Shown piece by piece: positions 25,101-34,760 of a stretch of DNA of 64,000 bases (within the stretch, counting starts at the first letter, position 1; each line of letters starts with the position of its first letter). The stretch is from positions 19,358,871 to 19,422,870 of the forward strand of contig CM026391.1 of the NCBI GenBank assembly GCA_014843695.1, given 5' to 3'. The position numbers and the translations under genes are program-made. Below the pieces are notes generated by a model that saw only the letters and a list, made by a program, of their open reading frames with translations, searched no databases and had not been told where the DNA came from. Source of the DNA: Archivesica marissinica. Lineage: Eukaryota > Mollusca > Bivalvia > Venerida > Vesicomyidae.

Positions 25101-28100
25101 TTCTCTGAAACAAACCACAATAACAAGGAACATCACTTGTAAAACGTACGCATAAAAAACATAGCACTAGCATACACTACAATTTTGGTTTACGAACAGG
25201 AATGTCCGAGACCACACAACAAGTACAGAGCATGTTGATCGACTATTACAGGTATCATTCTAGAGGGCGATGTGGACGAAATTGTCGCCCTAGGGACCCT
25301 GACTTCGCCCTCTGGGGGCCCCACTTCTCCCTAAAAAAAAAAAAAATTGTGTCTAATAAGATACACTGGCCCTTTATAAAGCACTCCTACTATTCAAATG
25401 TTGTATTTAATGGTTGTACTGTGCATTTTAACCCTATTTTGCAGATGTATATTAAAGAACAGCATTTAAGGAAACGATCACGTGCTTTCTCACTTCTCCC
25501 AAAAATTCTGACCTAGAATGACCTATTATTACATTAATTTAAAGTGCAGGGATCATTCTAGAGGTTGATGTGGGCGAAATAATCGCCCTAGGCTAGGGAC
25601 CCTGACTTCGCCCTCTTGAGGGCCCCACATCTGCTCTAAAATAAAAAAAATCATACAAAATGCCCATTATAAAGCACTATTTCTATTCAAATGTTGTATT
25701 TAATGGTCAGAATGTGCATTTAACCATATTGTGTTAAATTTATTAAATAATACCATTTAAGGATCCAATCACTTCTCCCAAAAATTCTGACCTAGAATCA
25801 ACCCTGATGTATGTTCCTTTAATGTCAAACCTCTCGCGGGGACTTAGACGGATGTGCTAAGGAATATTGCTGAAATGAAACTCTGGGTAAATTATTCAGT
25901 GTAGAATACACTATTTATGTTGACCACACTACCTTGTACCACCAAATGCTCATGGGAAGCTAGTATGGAGAAATTTAACCCAACACACAAGTAGATTGAT
26001 ACATGGGCTTTATTTATAAGACAGATCTACAAAGCACACAAATTTCTGATTGAAACAATAGTTACATACATAAATGTAGTTGGTACTAAATTTCGATATA
26101 TCTGGGCGACAAGTGCAATGGAGAGGCGACATATGAATGAGCCGCGACCCGCCCAGACTAAGGAATATTGCTGAAATGAAACTCTGGGTAAATTATTCTG
26201 TGTAGACTAGACTATTTATTCACTTACCATTGGATTCATTAAAAAATCTGTTATTTTCCACTGTTCTCGCTTTTGGAAATAGTTGGCCTTTCTTCTATCT
26301 CTGAATTCTAATGGATAATGCATGGTTTTTACCACCGACGGTTGTAGATAGTTCACTCGTCTCGCTCGCATCTTTCCTTTGGACGTAATATCCACTCGGG
26401 TAGATTCAAACAGGTAGGTGGGACTTACAACTTCAACTACGTACGTTCCCGTGGGAAGACCATGAACAGTAAAGCTGCCATCACCCCTGTAAATTACAGT
26501 AATGCATTATTACTACGTGTACATGTAGTATTCGAATTATTATATTAGTAAAATGTAGCAGAGCACCATTACTTACTTCTAGTGCAAGCTAAACCAACAC
26601 ACGTACTACCACATAGTTCCTGCTGTCGGCGAAAATATTTGGCGCAACTTTTATGGCACATGTTTTGTCAAATACATGGCTTCAAATATTTATTTGTGAA
26701 CTATATGGCTCTTAGTTGGCTCCAAGTTTTTTAAATTGGCTCCAGTGTTTTTCAATTGGCGAAAGAAGTGGTGCAGACAAACATTCAGACAGAGGTAACC
26801 CTGCTACCAAACTTAAATACAAATTATTAATTGGGATTATGTGTGCATGACTATATGCATGACAAATATTTCATAGGTAAATTGGTCCATGTGCTATTTC
26901 ACTAAGTACTATACAGGACTTAAGAAAGACATTCCATCCACAAGCTTAACCCTTTCAACCCCACAGGCCTCTAAATAGGCTTATGAAAAGTGTAGATCCA
27001 GATGAGCCGGCTCGTAACGAGCCGTCTCATCAGGATCTGCACTTTTTGCCAGTAATAATTATTACTATTTTTAGATAAAATTACCCATTTTGATAAATGA
27101 ACTGGTCCAAAGGTAATTTTCTTATTAATTTATTGGTCTAAAAATAGCATGCACCAATCCATGTCAGTTACTTGGGGTTGAAAGAGTTAAGGTATACAAG
27201 GTCAAAGGTTGATGACCACTGAGGGCGTTTATTTAACCAGAGCTCCAGTTTTGACGCACTAAACTAGTAAAGACGCCTGTTTGACTCTTGGTGAAAATGC
27301 CTATCGAGTCAACTTTGACCCAGGAACCGGACGATGAGTGGTCGAATACGATTGGAGAGCCTGTCTAAAGATATACGCCGTAACTCTGGCTTCGGCCAAT
27401 GATCGAAGATGTCTTTGAAATTTGCATACGACAACAACAAGCCTAGATACAAACCATGTAAAGTTAGTCAAATTTACATGAAAATACTATATTTGTAAGT
27501 TTTGCCAGATTTAACGAATATTTATTCAGGCATTTATCTTGATGTTGGTACTCAGCAAACTAGTCAATGTTTTCTCTAATTCTGATTTTAAAAAAACCTA
27601 CAGCACTGCACATCCAGTGGCAGGCTTATCTGGTTGCACCCAAGACATACCTTGGTCCAGGGGTTATTATACGGTCGGGAAAAGGTTACATGTACGGTCT
27701 AAACGCTAAACCTCAATTACGTGTATCATATTTTATATTCTAAAGTCGTTTTTATAAATTAAAATTGTTAACAAGATCAACACACATACAGTTGCTTGAA
27801 TTCTCCACAATCTATAATGTCTCTTTACACAATATTATACAAGAAATCAACATTTAAATTTCTTGGGAGAGTTTAACCATTCCATTTCATCCATTTTGGA
27901 TATTGCGAAAAGCCAAAAAAGAAATCATTAGACGAAATTACGGTGAACCTAATAAATTTTCGTTCAATATCCAATTGTTTATACGCATGAAATGTACAAT
28001 ATCCAATTGTTTATACGCATGAAATGTACAAACAAATAATTCATTCGGATTACTTTTTTGAAGACGCCTGGCTATTGCACAGAAACTGTGTGAGAATCAC

Positions 28101-31100
28101 ACCTGTTTATTCCAAACAGCAAAATCGTAAAGGTAAGACAATATATTTGATATAGTTTATAATTATTCTTAACACCATGTCGCATGTCCAGAAAGCTTCA
28201 AAATCCTGCCATTAACACCATGTCGCATGTCCGGAAAGCTTCAAAATCCTGCCATTGGATCAGGGCGGAAAGTGCTATGCGAAAATGAGCTTCAAAGATA
28301 AGACCTCGAAATAACAGATCCAAAAAATATGTAGAGGTCTTATATATAGAACTAAGAAGAATCCTGGATATGTTTTTAATAGGACCAATTTGTTTTGTGT
28401 AAATGAAACAAATGACCATAACGAGAGCTTAATTGATCTATATTTTGGACAATTGTCTGATTATCCGACCAATGGAAATTTGACTTGTTCGGGACTAAAT
28501 TCTGGTTGACAGCCACTTGCCTGAACATGTTATAGACTTGCCCCGGGCGTCGAGCAATAGGATTTGTCATGCAATGATGTATGCAGTATCCTTGAGGGTA
28601 AAGCGTCATATCGGCCCCAAAACACATCGACACCTAGGCCCCATTTTTAAAATATAGTTATTTATTTAAACACTTTATTTAGATAATTTAACTACCATTT
28701 AGGACGTGTTATGTATAATATTAAGAACTTAATACATATATATGACAAAATCAGTTTAGTATGCTTATCAATTGTATTACAATAAAACAACGAATACTTG
28801 ATATGTATCATCAACAGTGGTATTCATCAATCAATAACTCTACTCGTCTTGAAACATATAAACATGAATTTCAATTAGAAAAATATCTTGATATTATGAT
28901 AGAACCTAAATTTAGAATATCGTTAACCAAATTTCGGACATCATCCCATAAACTAGCAATAGAACAAGGGCGTTACACAAACTTACATCGGAATGAATGA
29001 ATCTGTATATATTGGAATGACCGAAAGTGAGTATCATTTTCTTCTTATTTGCCCTAAATGTCGAGATTTAAGGAAAAAATATCTGAAACGCTACTATTAC
29101 ACTTGGCCGACCGAACAAACGTTTATTACCTTACTTACAGAGACTAAGGGGAAAACTGTTCAAAACCTATCCAAATTTATATATTTGACCCCAATAAAAT
29201 TAACAGTCTTTCAGATGGGACATTAAACCGAGGTCTTGTTTCGGTACTGTGCACGTAAAAGAACCAGAGGAGACTCTGGAATGGGTCTATGTCTGTATCA
29301 TTGCACTATCCTCCAAAAAATCTAAAATTACTAATCTCTTCAGGAGGCGTCGCTCATATGGGCAACCGGTAGCGACGATAAATAAACGTAAAACACACAC
29401 AGGATGCTCACATTTCGCCCATATGGTTCGCGAGGGTAAATAAGCTCAATTATCGGATGCTCACAACACTATGAATCTCTGTATCAGGTGTGATCTTGAG
29501 GTACGTCCTCTGCAACATGCTATATCATACGACCGATGTGACCGGTGGCAGCTGTAATTTGCCGTTATGTTTAAATATACTTGATATAAATTGTTCGCTT
29601 ACTGATTGTTATGTATTGGCACGCATCTGTGTTTCGCTGATAAACATAGGGGACTAGTTTAAATATACCGGAAATAACGTGCATTGGCACGCGTCTGCAA
29701 TACACTGATAAACATTTTAATCCAATAAGTGTACACTGCTACAGGTAAACTTCTTATTGACTAGTGATTGAGATAAGAAGTACATGTAGTTTTACGCCAG
29801 AATCTACATATATATAGTAAATGTGATATATATATATATATGTTAAATTCTTTAATAATTATCATCTTTATTAATATAATTATTATACTATTATTATTTT
29901 GTTTCCGGGATAACACAGAAGGACTACTTCCTCGCCAAGAAAAGTGGTGATATATGGTGTTTGGATGTATTTGTATATATTTGAAACAGAACAGAAGTTT
30001 CTTCCCATGTTGAAAGTGATACAGACTTGACTCGTATGAACAAAAATTAATTCAGTCACATGAATAAACATGAAGTTATAACATTGTTTTCTTATTTAAG
30101 ATTCCACAGAGGTTTACGGTTTAACACATCTTATCTATAATAACAATGCATTATGTAGTGGTCCTGACCAAATTAAGCCAATCATACTTAAAACCCTGTC
30201 TAAAGAACTCTCACCTATCCTTGAAGTCTTATTCCAAAAATCCATCAACGAAGGATCACTGCCGGCCAGTGGAAGTCAGCAAATGTTGCTCCCATTTACA
30301 AAAAAGGGGACAAGTCAAACCCCGCCAACTATAGGCCTATCTCACTGACATGCGTTCTATGCAAGGTACTAGAACATATAGTTTCCTCTTCGATAGTAAA
30401 ACACTTCACTAACCACAGTATTCTGTACCATTTGCAGCATGGTTTTAGAGAAAAACGGTCATGCGTGACCCAACTAGTAATGCTAGTCAATGACTTGGTT
30501 ACCTCTGTCTACAATAAGCATCAGGTAGATCTCATCCTATTAGACTTCAGTATGGCTTTCGACAAGGTCAATCACGAGAACATAATACTAAAAATGCATG
30601 ACTATGGAGTCATAAGGTCAAACATTAAGGTGGATTAAGAGTTTTCTAGATAATAGACTCCAGTCACTTGTCCTTAATGGTATTAGTTCAGAGGCCATTC
30701 CGGTGTCCTCTGGAGGCCCACACGGATCCATACTTGGACCTCTGTTTTTCCTAGCCTACATAAACCGGTACGTACAAATACCGAAATATTGTTATTATTA
30801 TTTATAAAATGCTAGTTTAGTTTATTATTTTATTTTAATAAGTCTTATAGATCTAGTAGATTTTTTTAGGCAAGTCATTTCCATTTGTTATGAGCACACA
30901 ATGTCCTTAGGATTTCATGTAATAATTATAATAGATGTGTAGATCTATACATATTTTAAAATGCATTTTAATAATGTAGGGCTTAATTGTGACACCGTCG
31001 GATTGCAATAATATCTTGCCTATAGTAATCTTAATCTCCACCCATCACTCTCGTGGATGACGGCACAGGCACCGAATAGCCAATCGGCTTCCACCGTTTA

Positions 31101-32395
31101 GGTAGTATATTGTGCCAATAAGCAGGCCCTTCATCATCATGGTTCCTTCAAACTAATTAATCGGAAACATATGAAACTTCAATTCAAATTCTTCAAGCTA
31201 AAAAAGTATTGCACGTGTACCTTCAAAAACCGTTCTTTAAATATGTCAGTATAATAAGTGTTAACAACAAGTTTATACATCAATTACTTCAAAATTGAGA
31301 GATCTCTATTACTTCATAAATATATAACTGGTATCATTGTCTCAAAACTCATGATGTAGCATGTTGTTTGTATTCGCCAAAATAAAACTATATTATATTA
31401 TGTATATGTGTGTAAAAAGCTTTTCTCACTCCGTCAATAACAGTTCAGTTGTTAATGAAAGATTTTCTCTTCAATTGGAGGATAATAAAGAATATCTATC
31501 TATCTTTTAAAAATTTATCAAATAATTAACTAAGTTGTTAAAAACCAAAAATTTTCTTTAGCAAAATTCAAAATTTATAAGAAAAATTGTGCTATAGAAA
31601 CAGAAGGTCTAAGGTCACAGAAGACGAAAGATTAACATAAATCATAAATATGAGAAGTTAGGAACATGTCATTATAATTATTAAAATAATACATACGTGA
31701 ATCAATAATATATGGCTTATTCCAAATAAAACAAAAAGAAATCCGAAAATGTTCAGAATTATTAGAATCTATATTCAATTATATTTGTCAAGCATACTAC
31801 TTGAGTAGTAGGAATACTTGTTTGTAGCATTTGTAGTAAGTATATTTCGGTGTATTTCGGTATTTGTAGCTACCCTACATAAACGACCTACCACAAAACA
31901 TCAATTCCAAAGTCTGTATCTTTACAGATGATACTGTATTTAAATCCTCCAAATGTCAAGTTAGTCACGTCACCAGAAGGAAACATCCTATTCCCAGTCA
32001 AAATAAACTCCATGGAGTCCTACTTAAGTCGGTCACCTCAGCCAAATACCTTGGCGTGGATATCGAATTTGGTGTAATTATTCATAAAAAATACAATTCC
32101 ATACCCTTCTGCCCATTAAATAGATATATTTTTTATATAATAATACCCTATACAAAAATATATGGGGCCGAGGTGTCGTGGGTATTTGACATAAATACCT
32201 CAAATGGGCCACATAGTCGCCACCGTCTACCATGACCTGCGTATTTGCGATCCAGTCTTTATCTGTTGTGGATACCACTTCTACTCTTCCTTCGATTTTA
32301 AAGACATCTGTACTGTCTAGGTCTACAATATCTGCCAGGACAAGTGACAGAATAGACAGGAAAAGGCACAAACGTGTTGTGTTTTTGCAAAGCAT
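22038..32395 (-). CDS. EMC7: ER membrane protein complex subunit 7, four exons
   Basis: Coding sequence on the minus strand: join of 32199-32395, 26228-26486, 23443-23523 and 22038-22163, 220 codons plus stop, with GT-AG introns and consistent phase. The EMC inserts tail-anchored and multipass proteins into the ER membrane; EMC7 is a single-pass subunit with a lumenal beta-sandwich. Visible here: a signal peptide (aa 1-21), a lumenal domain (about 31-140) with family words FKIEGR, GTYVVEV and [18 protein letters not shown] at 147-152, a membrane segment [15 protein letters not shown] (from 153), the DPD motif, and a basic tail ending SKRR. Human EMC7 is about 242 aa, so length fits; the shortfall is mostly near the N-terminus and in the tail. 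Introns are 5,712, 2,704 and 1,279 bp and full of repeats. No coding break is seen, so it is probably functional. Orthology is judged from recalled family sequence, not a search. Confidence 0.96.
22164..22704 (-). other. EMC7 intron 3, 3' part, with a small palindrome
   Basis: Non-coding. GGTTTGATACGG at 22518-22529 and CCGTATCAAACC at 22538-22549 form a perfect 12-bp stem with an 8-nt loop. ACG words flank it. No other recognised feature. Confidence 0.7.
22705..23210. mobile_element. TTAA-flanked MITE in EMC7 intron 3
   Basis: TTAA followed by AGCGACACTACATC at the left end, and GATGTAGTGTCACC followed by TTAA at the right. The inverted repeats match at 12 of 14 positions. The 506-bp interior is AT-rich and non-coding; short open frames inside are not supported by any recognisable motif. 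The TTAA target duplication is like piggyBac-type elements, but no transposase is present. Confidence 0.8.
23211..23442 (-). other. EMC7 intron 3, 5' part
   Basis: AT-rich intronic sequence between the MITE and the exon 3 donor. Nothing else recognised. Confidence 0.7.
23443..23523 (-). CDS. EMC7: EMC7 exon 3 (transmembrane segment)
   Basis: 81 bp in phase 0, aa 153-179. Acceptor TGTATTCCAG/GTGTTG; donor AAAAG/GTACATTT. It encodes [19 protein letters not shown], the membrane anchor, then AADPDAQK. The first 38 or so bases of this exon and the preceding intron end are the template of the minisatellite at 23524-24731. Confidence 0.96.
23524..24731. repeat. 58-59-bp minisatellite copied from the EMC7 intron 2/exon 3 junction
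   Basis: About 20 tandem units, plus strand AAAACTAGCAGTAAAACCAT, then GGTCAACACCTGGAATACAT, then GTATATACAGAATATGAAC. On the minus strand every unit contains TGTATTCCAG/GTGTTGACCATGG, the same as the true exon 3 acceptor, followed by a near copy of the first 38 or so exon bases (GTTTTACTGCTAGTTTTG against GTGTTACCGCTTGTTTTG). One unit (near 24447) has lost the AG. Some units lack about 4-10 bp before CTAGCAG. The array begins exactly at the exon, so it arose by tandem expansion of the junction. Confidence 0.93.
24771..24995. repeat. 48-bp minisatellite in EMC7 intron 2
   Basis: Five near-perfect copies of a 48-bp unit (AAATTCGAATGATGCATGTG, CTCACAGCTTTACTCTAATG, ACATACAT). Because 48 is divisible by 3, it keeps one frame open and yields a 16-residue repeat on paper ([16 protein letters not shown]). 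It sits inside an intron on the opposite strand, so it is treated as non-coding. Confidence 0.9.
24996..25248. other. EMC7 intron 2, middle part
   Basis: Non-coding spacer between the minisatellite and a MITE copy. Nothing recognised. Confidence 0.6.
25249..25524. mobile_element. MITE with CAGGG-type ends, copy 3
   Basis: Left end CAGGTATCATTCTAGAGGG; right end GACCTAGAATGACCT: imperfect inverted repeats sharing CATTCTAG. The subterminal GGGCGA and TCGCCC also pair. The interior has TCAAATGTTGTATTTAATGG. The word CTATTA lies just outside both ends and may be part of a target duplication. Confidence 0.8.
25547..25806. mobile_element. MITE with CAGGG-type ends, copy 4
   Basis: Left end CAGGGATCATTCTAGAGG; right end CCTAGAATCAACCCTG. 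It has the same interior words as copy 3, only 22 bp away and in the same orientation. It is the best-preserved pair of termini of the four copies. Just beyond it (25811-25850) is TTCCTTTAATGTC with a GC-rich word, also seen at the 3' end of the retroelement near 33021. Confidence 0.82.
25857..26218. repeat. 61-bp direct repeat near the EMC7 exon 2 donor
   Basis: The sequence beginning CTAAGGAATATTGCTGAAAT occurs at 25857-25917 and again at 26158-26218, 301 bp apart, with a few differences. The second copy ends 9 bp from the exon 2 boundary, so the first is probably a duplicate of the original intron start. Confidence 0.8.
26228..26486 (-). CDS. EMC7: EMC7 exon 2
   Basis: Acceptor AATTTACAG precedes GGGTGATGGC; donor ATG/GTAAGTG follows. 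The 259-bp exon completes Arg66 and encodes aa 67-152, the core of the lumenal domain: [18 protein letters not shown], then [17 protein letters not shown], then FLMNPM. This is the most conserved part of the family and the strongest evidence for the gene. Confidence 0.97.
26487..26945 (-). other. EMC7 intron 1, 3' end
   Basis: Intronic sequence upstream of the exon 2 acceptor. No repeat or gene recognised, apart from a short run of GGCTCCAA-like words near 26710-26760. Confidence 0.6.
26946..27190. mobile_element. TTAA-flanked MITE with 18-bp inverted ends
   Basis: Starts TTAACCCTTTCAACCCCA and ends with the inverse of TTAACTCTTTCAACCCCA: 17 of 18 positions match. An internal near-palindrome (AGATCCAGATGAGCCGGCTC and GAGCCGTCTCATCAGGATCT) resembles that of the element at 21179. 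Non-coding, 245 bp. The TTAA plus CCCTT end is typical of piggyBac-type MITEs. Confidence 0.87.
27191..28760 (-). other. EMC7 intron 1, with two short tandem duplications
   Basis: AT-rich, no gene recognised. A 32-bp unit starting AATATCCAATTGTTTATACG is doubled at 27966-28029. A 43-bp unit starting TTAACACCATGTCGCATGTC is doubled at 28169-28256 with one or two differences. Both look like simple local duplications. Confidence 0.7.
28761..29187 (+). mobile_element. non-LTR retrotransposon fragment, C-terminal part of reverse transcriptase (broken)
   Basis: Two overlapping frames resemble the C-terminal region found after reverse transcriptase in many molluscan LINEs. The first (28761-29000) has [14 protein letters not shown], then [18 protein letters not shown]; the second has [25 protein letters not shown] stop near 28998 and a frame change just after it break the reading, and one expected cysteine of the zinc-binding site reads Trp. 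The catalytic domain is absent, so it is a 5'-truncated relic in EMC7 intron 1 on the opposite strand to the gene. Confidence 0.82.
29188..29405 (+). mobile_element. SINE family C, 5'-truncated copy
   Basis: Shares most of its length with 34366-34580: AATAAAATTAACAGTCTTTC, GTGCACGTAAAAGAACCAGA, CAGGAGGCGTCGCTCATATG and the tail ATAAATAAACGTAAAACACA. The tRNA-like head is missing here. It directly follows the LINE fragment, so the junction near 29187 is approximate. Confidence 0.78.
29406..30099 (-). other. EMC7 intron 1, non-coding
   Basis: Contains an imperfect direct repeat (ATTGGCACGC, then CTGATAAACAT) at about 29569-29647 and 29659-29715, and an AT dinucleotide run at 29826-29841. No gene recognised. 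Confidence 0.6.
30100..32060 (+). mobile_element. non-LTR reverse transcriptase relic, split by a DNA element
   Basis: Plus-strand coding remnants in 30100-30765 and 31874-32060. The first part carries [31 protein letters not shown] and [15 protein letters not shown]; these are blocks of the reverse transcriptase fingers and palm. The second carries [12 protein letters not shown] and FTDDT at the catalytic position, where the family normally has (F/Y)ADD. Frames shift several times, and the second part has an internal deletion. An 1,108-bp element separates the two. It is closely related to the minus-strand copy at 32993-34325, but dead. Confidence 0.85.
30766..31873. mobile_element. 1.1-kb DNA element with inverted ends inside the reverse transcriptase relic
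   Basis: The 11-bp word CCTACATAAAC sits at 30755-30765 and again at 31874-31884, as a target duplication. Terminal inverted repeats follow: ACAAATACCGAAATA is exact from 30774, and its inverse ends near 31866. The interior is AT-rich with no transposase frame. A 9-11-bp target duplication fits Mutator-like elements, but this is inference. Words near 31485-31505 (AATATCTATCTATC) suggest another small retroelement tail inside. Confidence 0.82.
32061..32198 (-). other. start of EMC7 intron 1
   Basis: Short intronic sequence between the exon 1 donor and the end of the reverse transcriptase relic. Nothing recognised. Confidence 0.7.
32199..32395 (-). CDS. EMC7: EMC7 exon 1
   Basis: The start codon is at 32395-32393. 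The exon encodes aa 1-65: hydrophobic signal sequence [13 protein letters not shown], then the start of the beta-sandwich ([23 protein letters not shown]). It ends in the split Arg codon AG before the donor GTATTTATG. The start was chosen because it directly precedes a signal peptide and the upstream sequence is not family-like. Confidence 0.95.
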
Positions 32396-32991
32396 TTTCT
32401 TTTATTTTTTGCGGAAATGAGTTGGTGGGTGAAGTGTTTTATCGTAAACATGTGAGAATAGCAATATTTATCTATTTCCCGTATATACTCCCTAACGCAA
32501 GTGAACACAATTCAGCCCTCATTTCCAGCAAACACTAATACACGGAAACACGGTTTGGACACCGTCTTGACCCATCCTCTTATAAACAGGTAAACAAACA
32601 TTAAAACAGTTCGTTATAAAATCACCGGTTTAGCGTATTTTGGCAATATAAAACCTTCGACATACTCTGTTTACTTTGGTAGGTTGTTTTGTAACTGTAT
32701 TATACCCGTATTTATATAACTACTGATAACAGAAGTGAATATTAGAGAGTAAACACGAATTCGCGTACTAGTTTCGTCTAAAAACCCATTTAGTCTAACG
32801 ATGAGTTCGGGTAGTAACTTATGCATCCACATATACTGGGTACTGCAAGCACACACTACTGAGTATGACAGGGTGACGCTTGTCGGGGACCGTTGATAAA
32901 CATCTCATTTGAGACACAGAATGTTGAAAATAACCACATACTAAGGTCAAAAACAGTCCGGAGTGGTACAGTGGCCAGCCGCTCAGCAAAA
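32396..32991 (-). promoter_or_regulatory. presumed EMC7 5' UTR and promoter region
   Basis: The roughly 600 bp between the EMC7 start codon and the next retroelement must hold the 5' UTR and core promoter unless an upstream non-coding exon exists. No TATA box or other firm motif was recognised on the minus strand. The region is called by position only. Confidence 0.4.
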
Positions 32992-32992
32992 C

Positions 32993-34325
32993 CTGCCTGC
33001 CTGCCTGCCTGCCTGCCTATCTTCCTTTAATGTCGAACCCCTTGCGGGGATGTTGCGCATCAAAAACCGCAAAGAAGTTAAAAGTATGAATACATTTGTA
33101 GTTAAAAGCATAATTTAAGAAAGTAATGAAAATAAGTTGTGGTAAAAGTTTAAAAGCAGCTGCGCAGAACAACTAGGGACTGGCATGGTCAATATGGCAA
33201 ACTCTCGTATTGAATTGCTCTGTGGTAGGGAGATGGACAATGTCAGGAGGGAGATGGTTCCAATGGTAGATTGTTCTTGGAAAAAAGGAAAACTTGTAGT
33301 AGTTGCTGTAATTAACCTATAGCTTATGGAATGGCAATGGCGAGCAGGACGGGAGAGGGGAACTAAGTAATTTTCAATGGGAATAGCAACAAGATCATTA
33401 TGAATTTTATACAGAAGGGATAACCTATTGTCAATACGCCGTTGATCTAGTCTGCGTAGATTTAGGGAATGTAGCATGTCTGTAACACTAGAGGTACGAA
33501 AGAAATCAGCCTTTATCCAACGCGATGTTGTCTCATTCCGCTGGACACATTCATATGGTCTATCAATGTTTGGGTATGGGGCAACCAGATCTCGGAGCCA
33601 TATTCAAGCTGGGGTCTCACTAGTGTCTGGTAGGAATGGACTTAAGGGGTTCGGATTTGACCTGGAAGTTTCTACGTAGGAATCGTAATGTTTGGTTTGC
33701 TTGCTTAGTTTGCCTTTTTATGTGAGTGTCCCACGACAGGTTATTTGAGATATCCACGCCAAGGTATTTGGCTGAGGTGACCTACTCAAGTAGGACTCCA
33801 TGGAGTTCATATTGACTGGGAATAGGATGTTTCCCTCTGGTGACGTGGATAACTTGACATTTGGAGGGGTTAAAGTCCATATCCCACTCCAACTCCCACT
33901 CTTCTAATATCTTAAGATCGTTTTGGAGTGTTCCCGATTCATTTGCAGATGATAGATAGACTGCAGTATCATCTGCAAAGATACGGACTTTGGAACTTAT
34001 GTTTTGTGGGAGGTAGTTTAGATAGGCTAGGAAAAGCAGGGGTTCAAGTATGGATCCATGTGGGACTCCAGAGGAATGGCATCTGAACTAATACCATTAA
34101 GGACAACTGACCGGAGTCTATTATCTAGAAAACTCTTAATCCACCTTAATGTTTGACCTCTGACTCCATAGTCATGCATTTTTAGTAGTACGTTCTCGTG
34201 ATTGACCTTATCGAAAGCCTTACTGAAGTCTAATAGGATGAGATCTACCTGATGCTGATTGTAGACAGAGGTAACCAAGTCATTGATTAGCATTACTAAT
34301 TAGGTCACGCATGACCGTTTTTCTC
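32993..34325 (-). mobile_element. non-LTR reverse transcriptase relic, 5'-truncated
   Basis: On the minus strand, reading down from 34325: [40 protein letters not shown], then catalytic [18 protein letters not shown], and the C-terminal region LDQRRIDNRLSLLYKIHN. The frame is broken more than once (for example near 34060 and 33670). The element ends after ATTAAAGGAAGATAGG in a simple-repeat tail: (CCTG)n on plus at 32992-33018. A short repeat tail fits CR1/Jockey-like elements. It is in opposite orientation to the related relic at 30100-32060, with EMC7 exon 1 between them. Confidence 0.86.
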
Positions 34326-34333
34326 TAAAACCA

Positions 34334-34590
34334 TGGTAATCCAGGGATCGCAGGTTCGATCCCCCGTCTGACCCTAATAAAATTAACAGTCTTTCAGATG
34401 CAACGTTAAACCAAGGTCTCGTGTCGATGCTTTACACCGTGCACGTAAAAGAACCAGAGGAGACTCTGGAATGTCTCTGTCTGTATCATACACTATCCTC
34501 CAAAATCTAAAATGACTAATCTCTTCAGGAGGCGTCGCTCATATGGGCAACCGGTAGCGACGATAAATAAACGTAAAACACACTATACAA
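34334..34590 (+). mobile_element. SINE family C with B box
   Basis: GCAGGTTCGATCCCCC contains a good polymerase III B box (GGTTCGATCC). It is followed by a body shared with 29188-29405 and the tail ATAAATAAACGTAAAACACA. The A-box part of the head is missing or weak, so the copy is probably 5'-truncated. It abuts the 5' end of the reverse transcriptase relic. Confidence 0.78.
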
Positions 34591-34760
34591 TTCTGGGCAG
34601 AGGCTACACTTAGTTAATGGGTCAGCACCATAGGAAAAAAGAGCATACTTATGCTAAGGGATCTCTATGGTATTGGGTAGCTAGCAAACTAGGCGATGCG
34701 ACCATATAACATGTATGTATATGCAGACTGGTTCTAATAATAAGTAAAGAATGCACGTAC
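34591..34760. other. spacer, nothing recognised
   Basis: Short non-coding interval between the SINE and the A-domain exon. Confidence 0.6.

Noticed and set aside
30146..30334. 62-residue plus-strand frame
   Set aside because: Out-of-frame reading of the reverse transcriptase relic; the family residues are in the neighbouring frame.
32078..32395. EMC7 exon 1 frame read to its natural stop as a 105-residue protein
   Set aside because: The tail after residue 65 is intron; the donor GTATTTATG at 32198 joins in phase to exon 2 with a family match across the junction.
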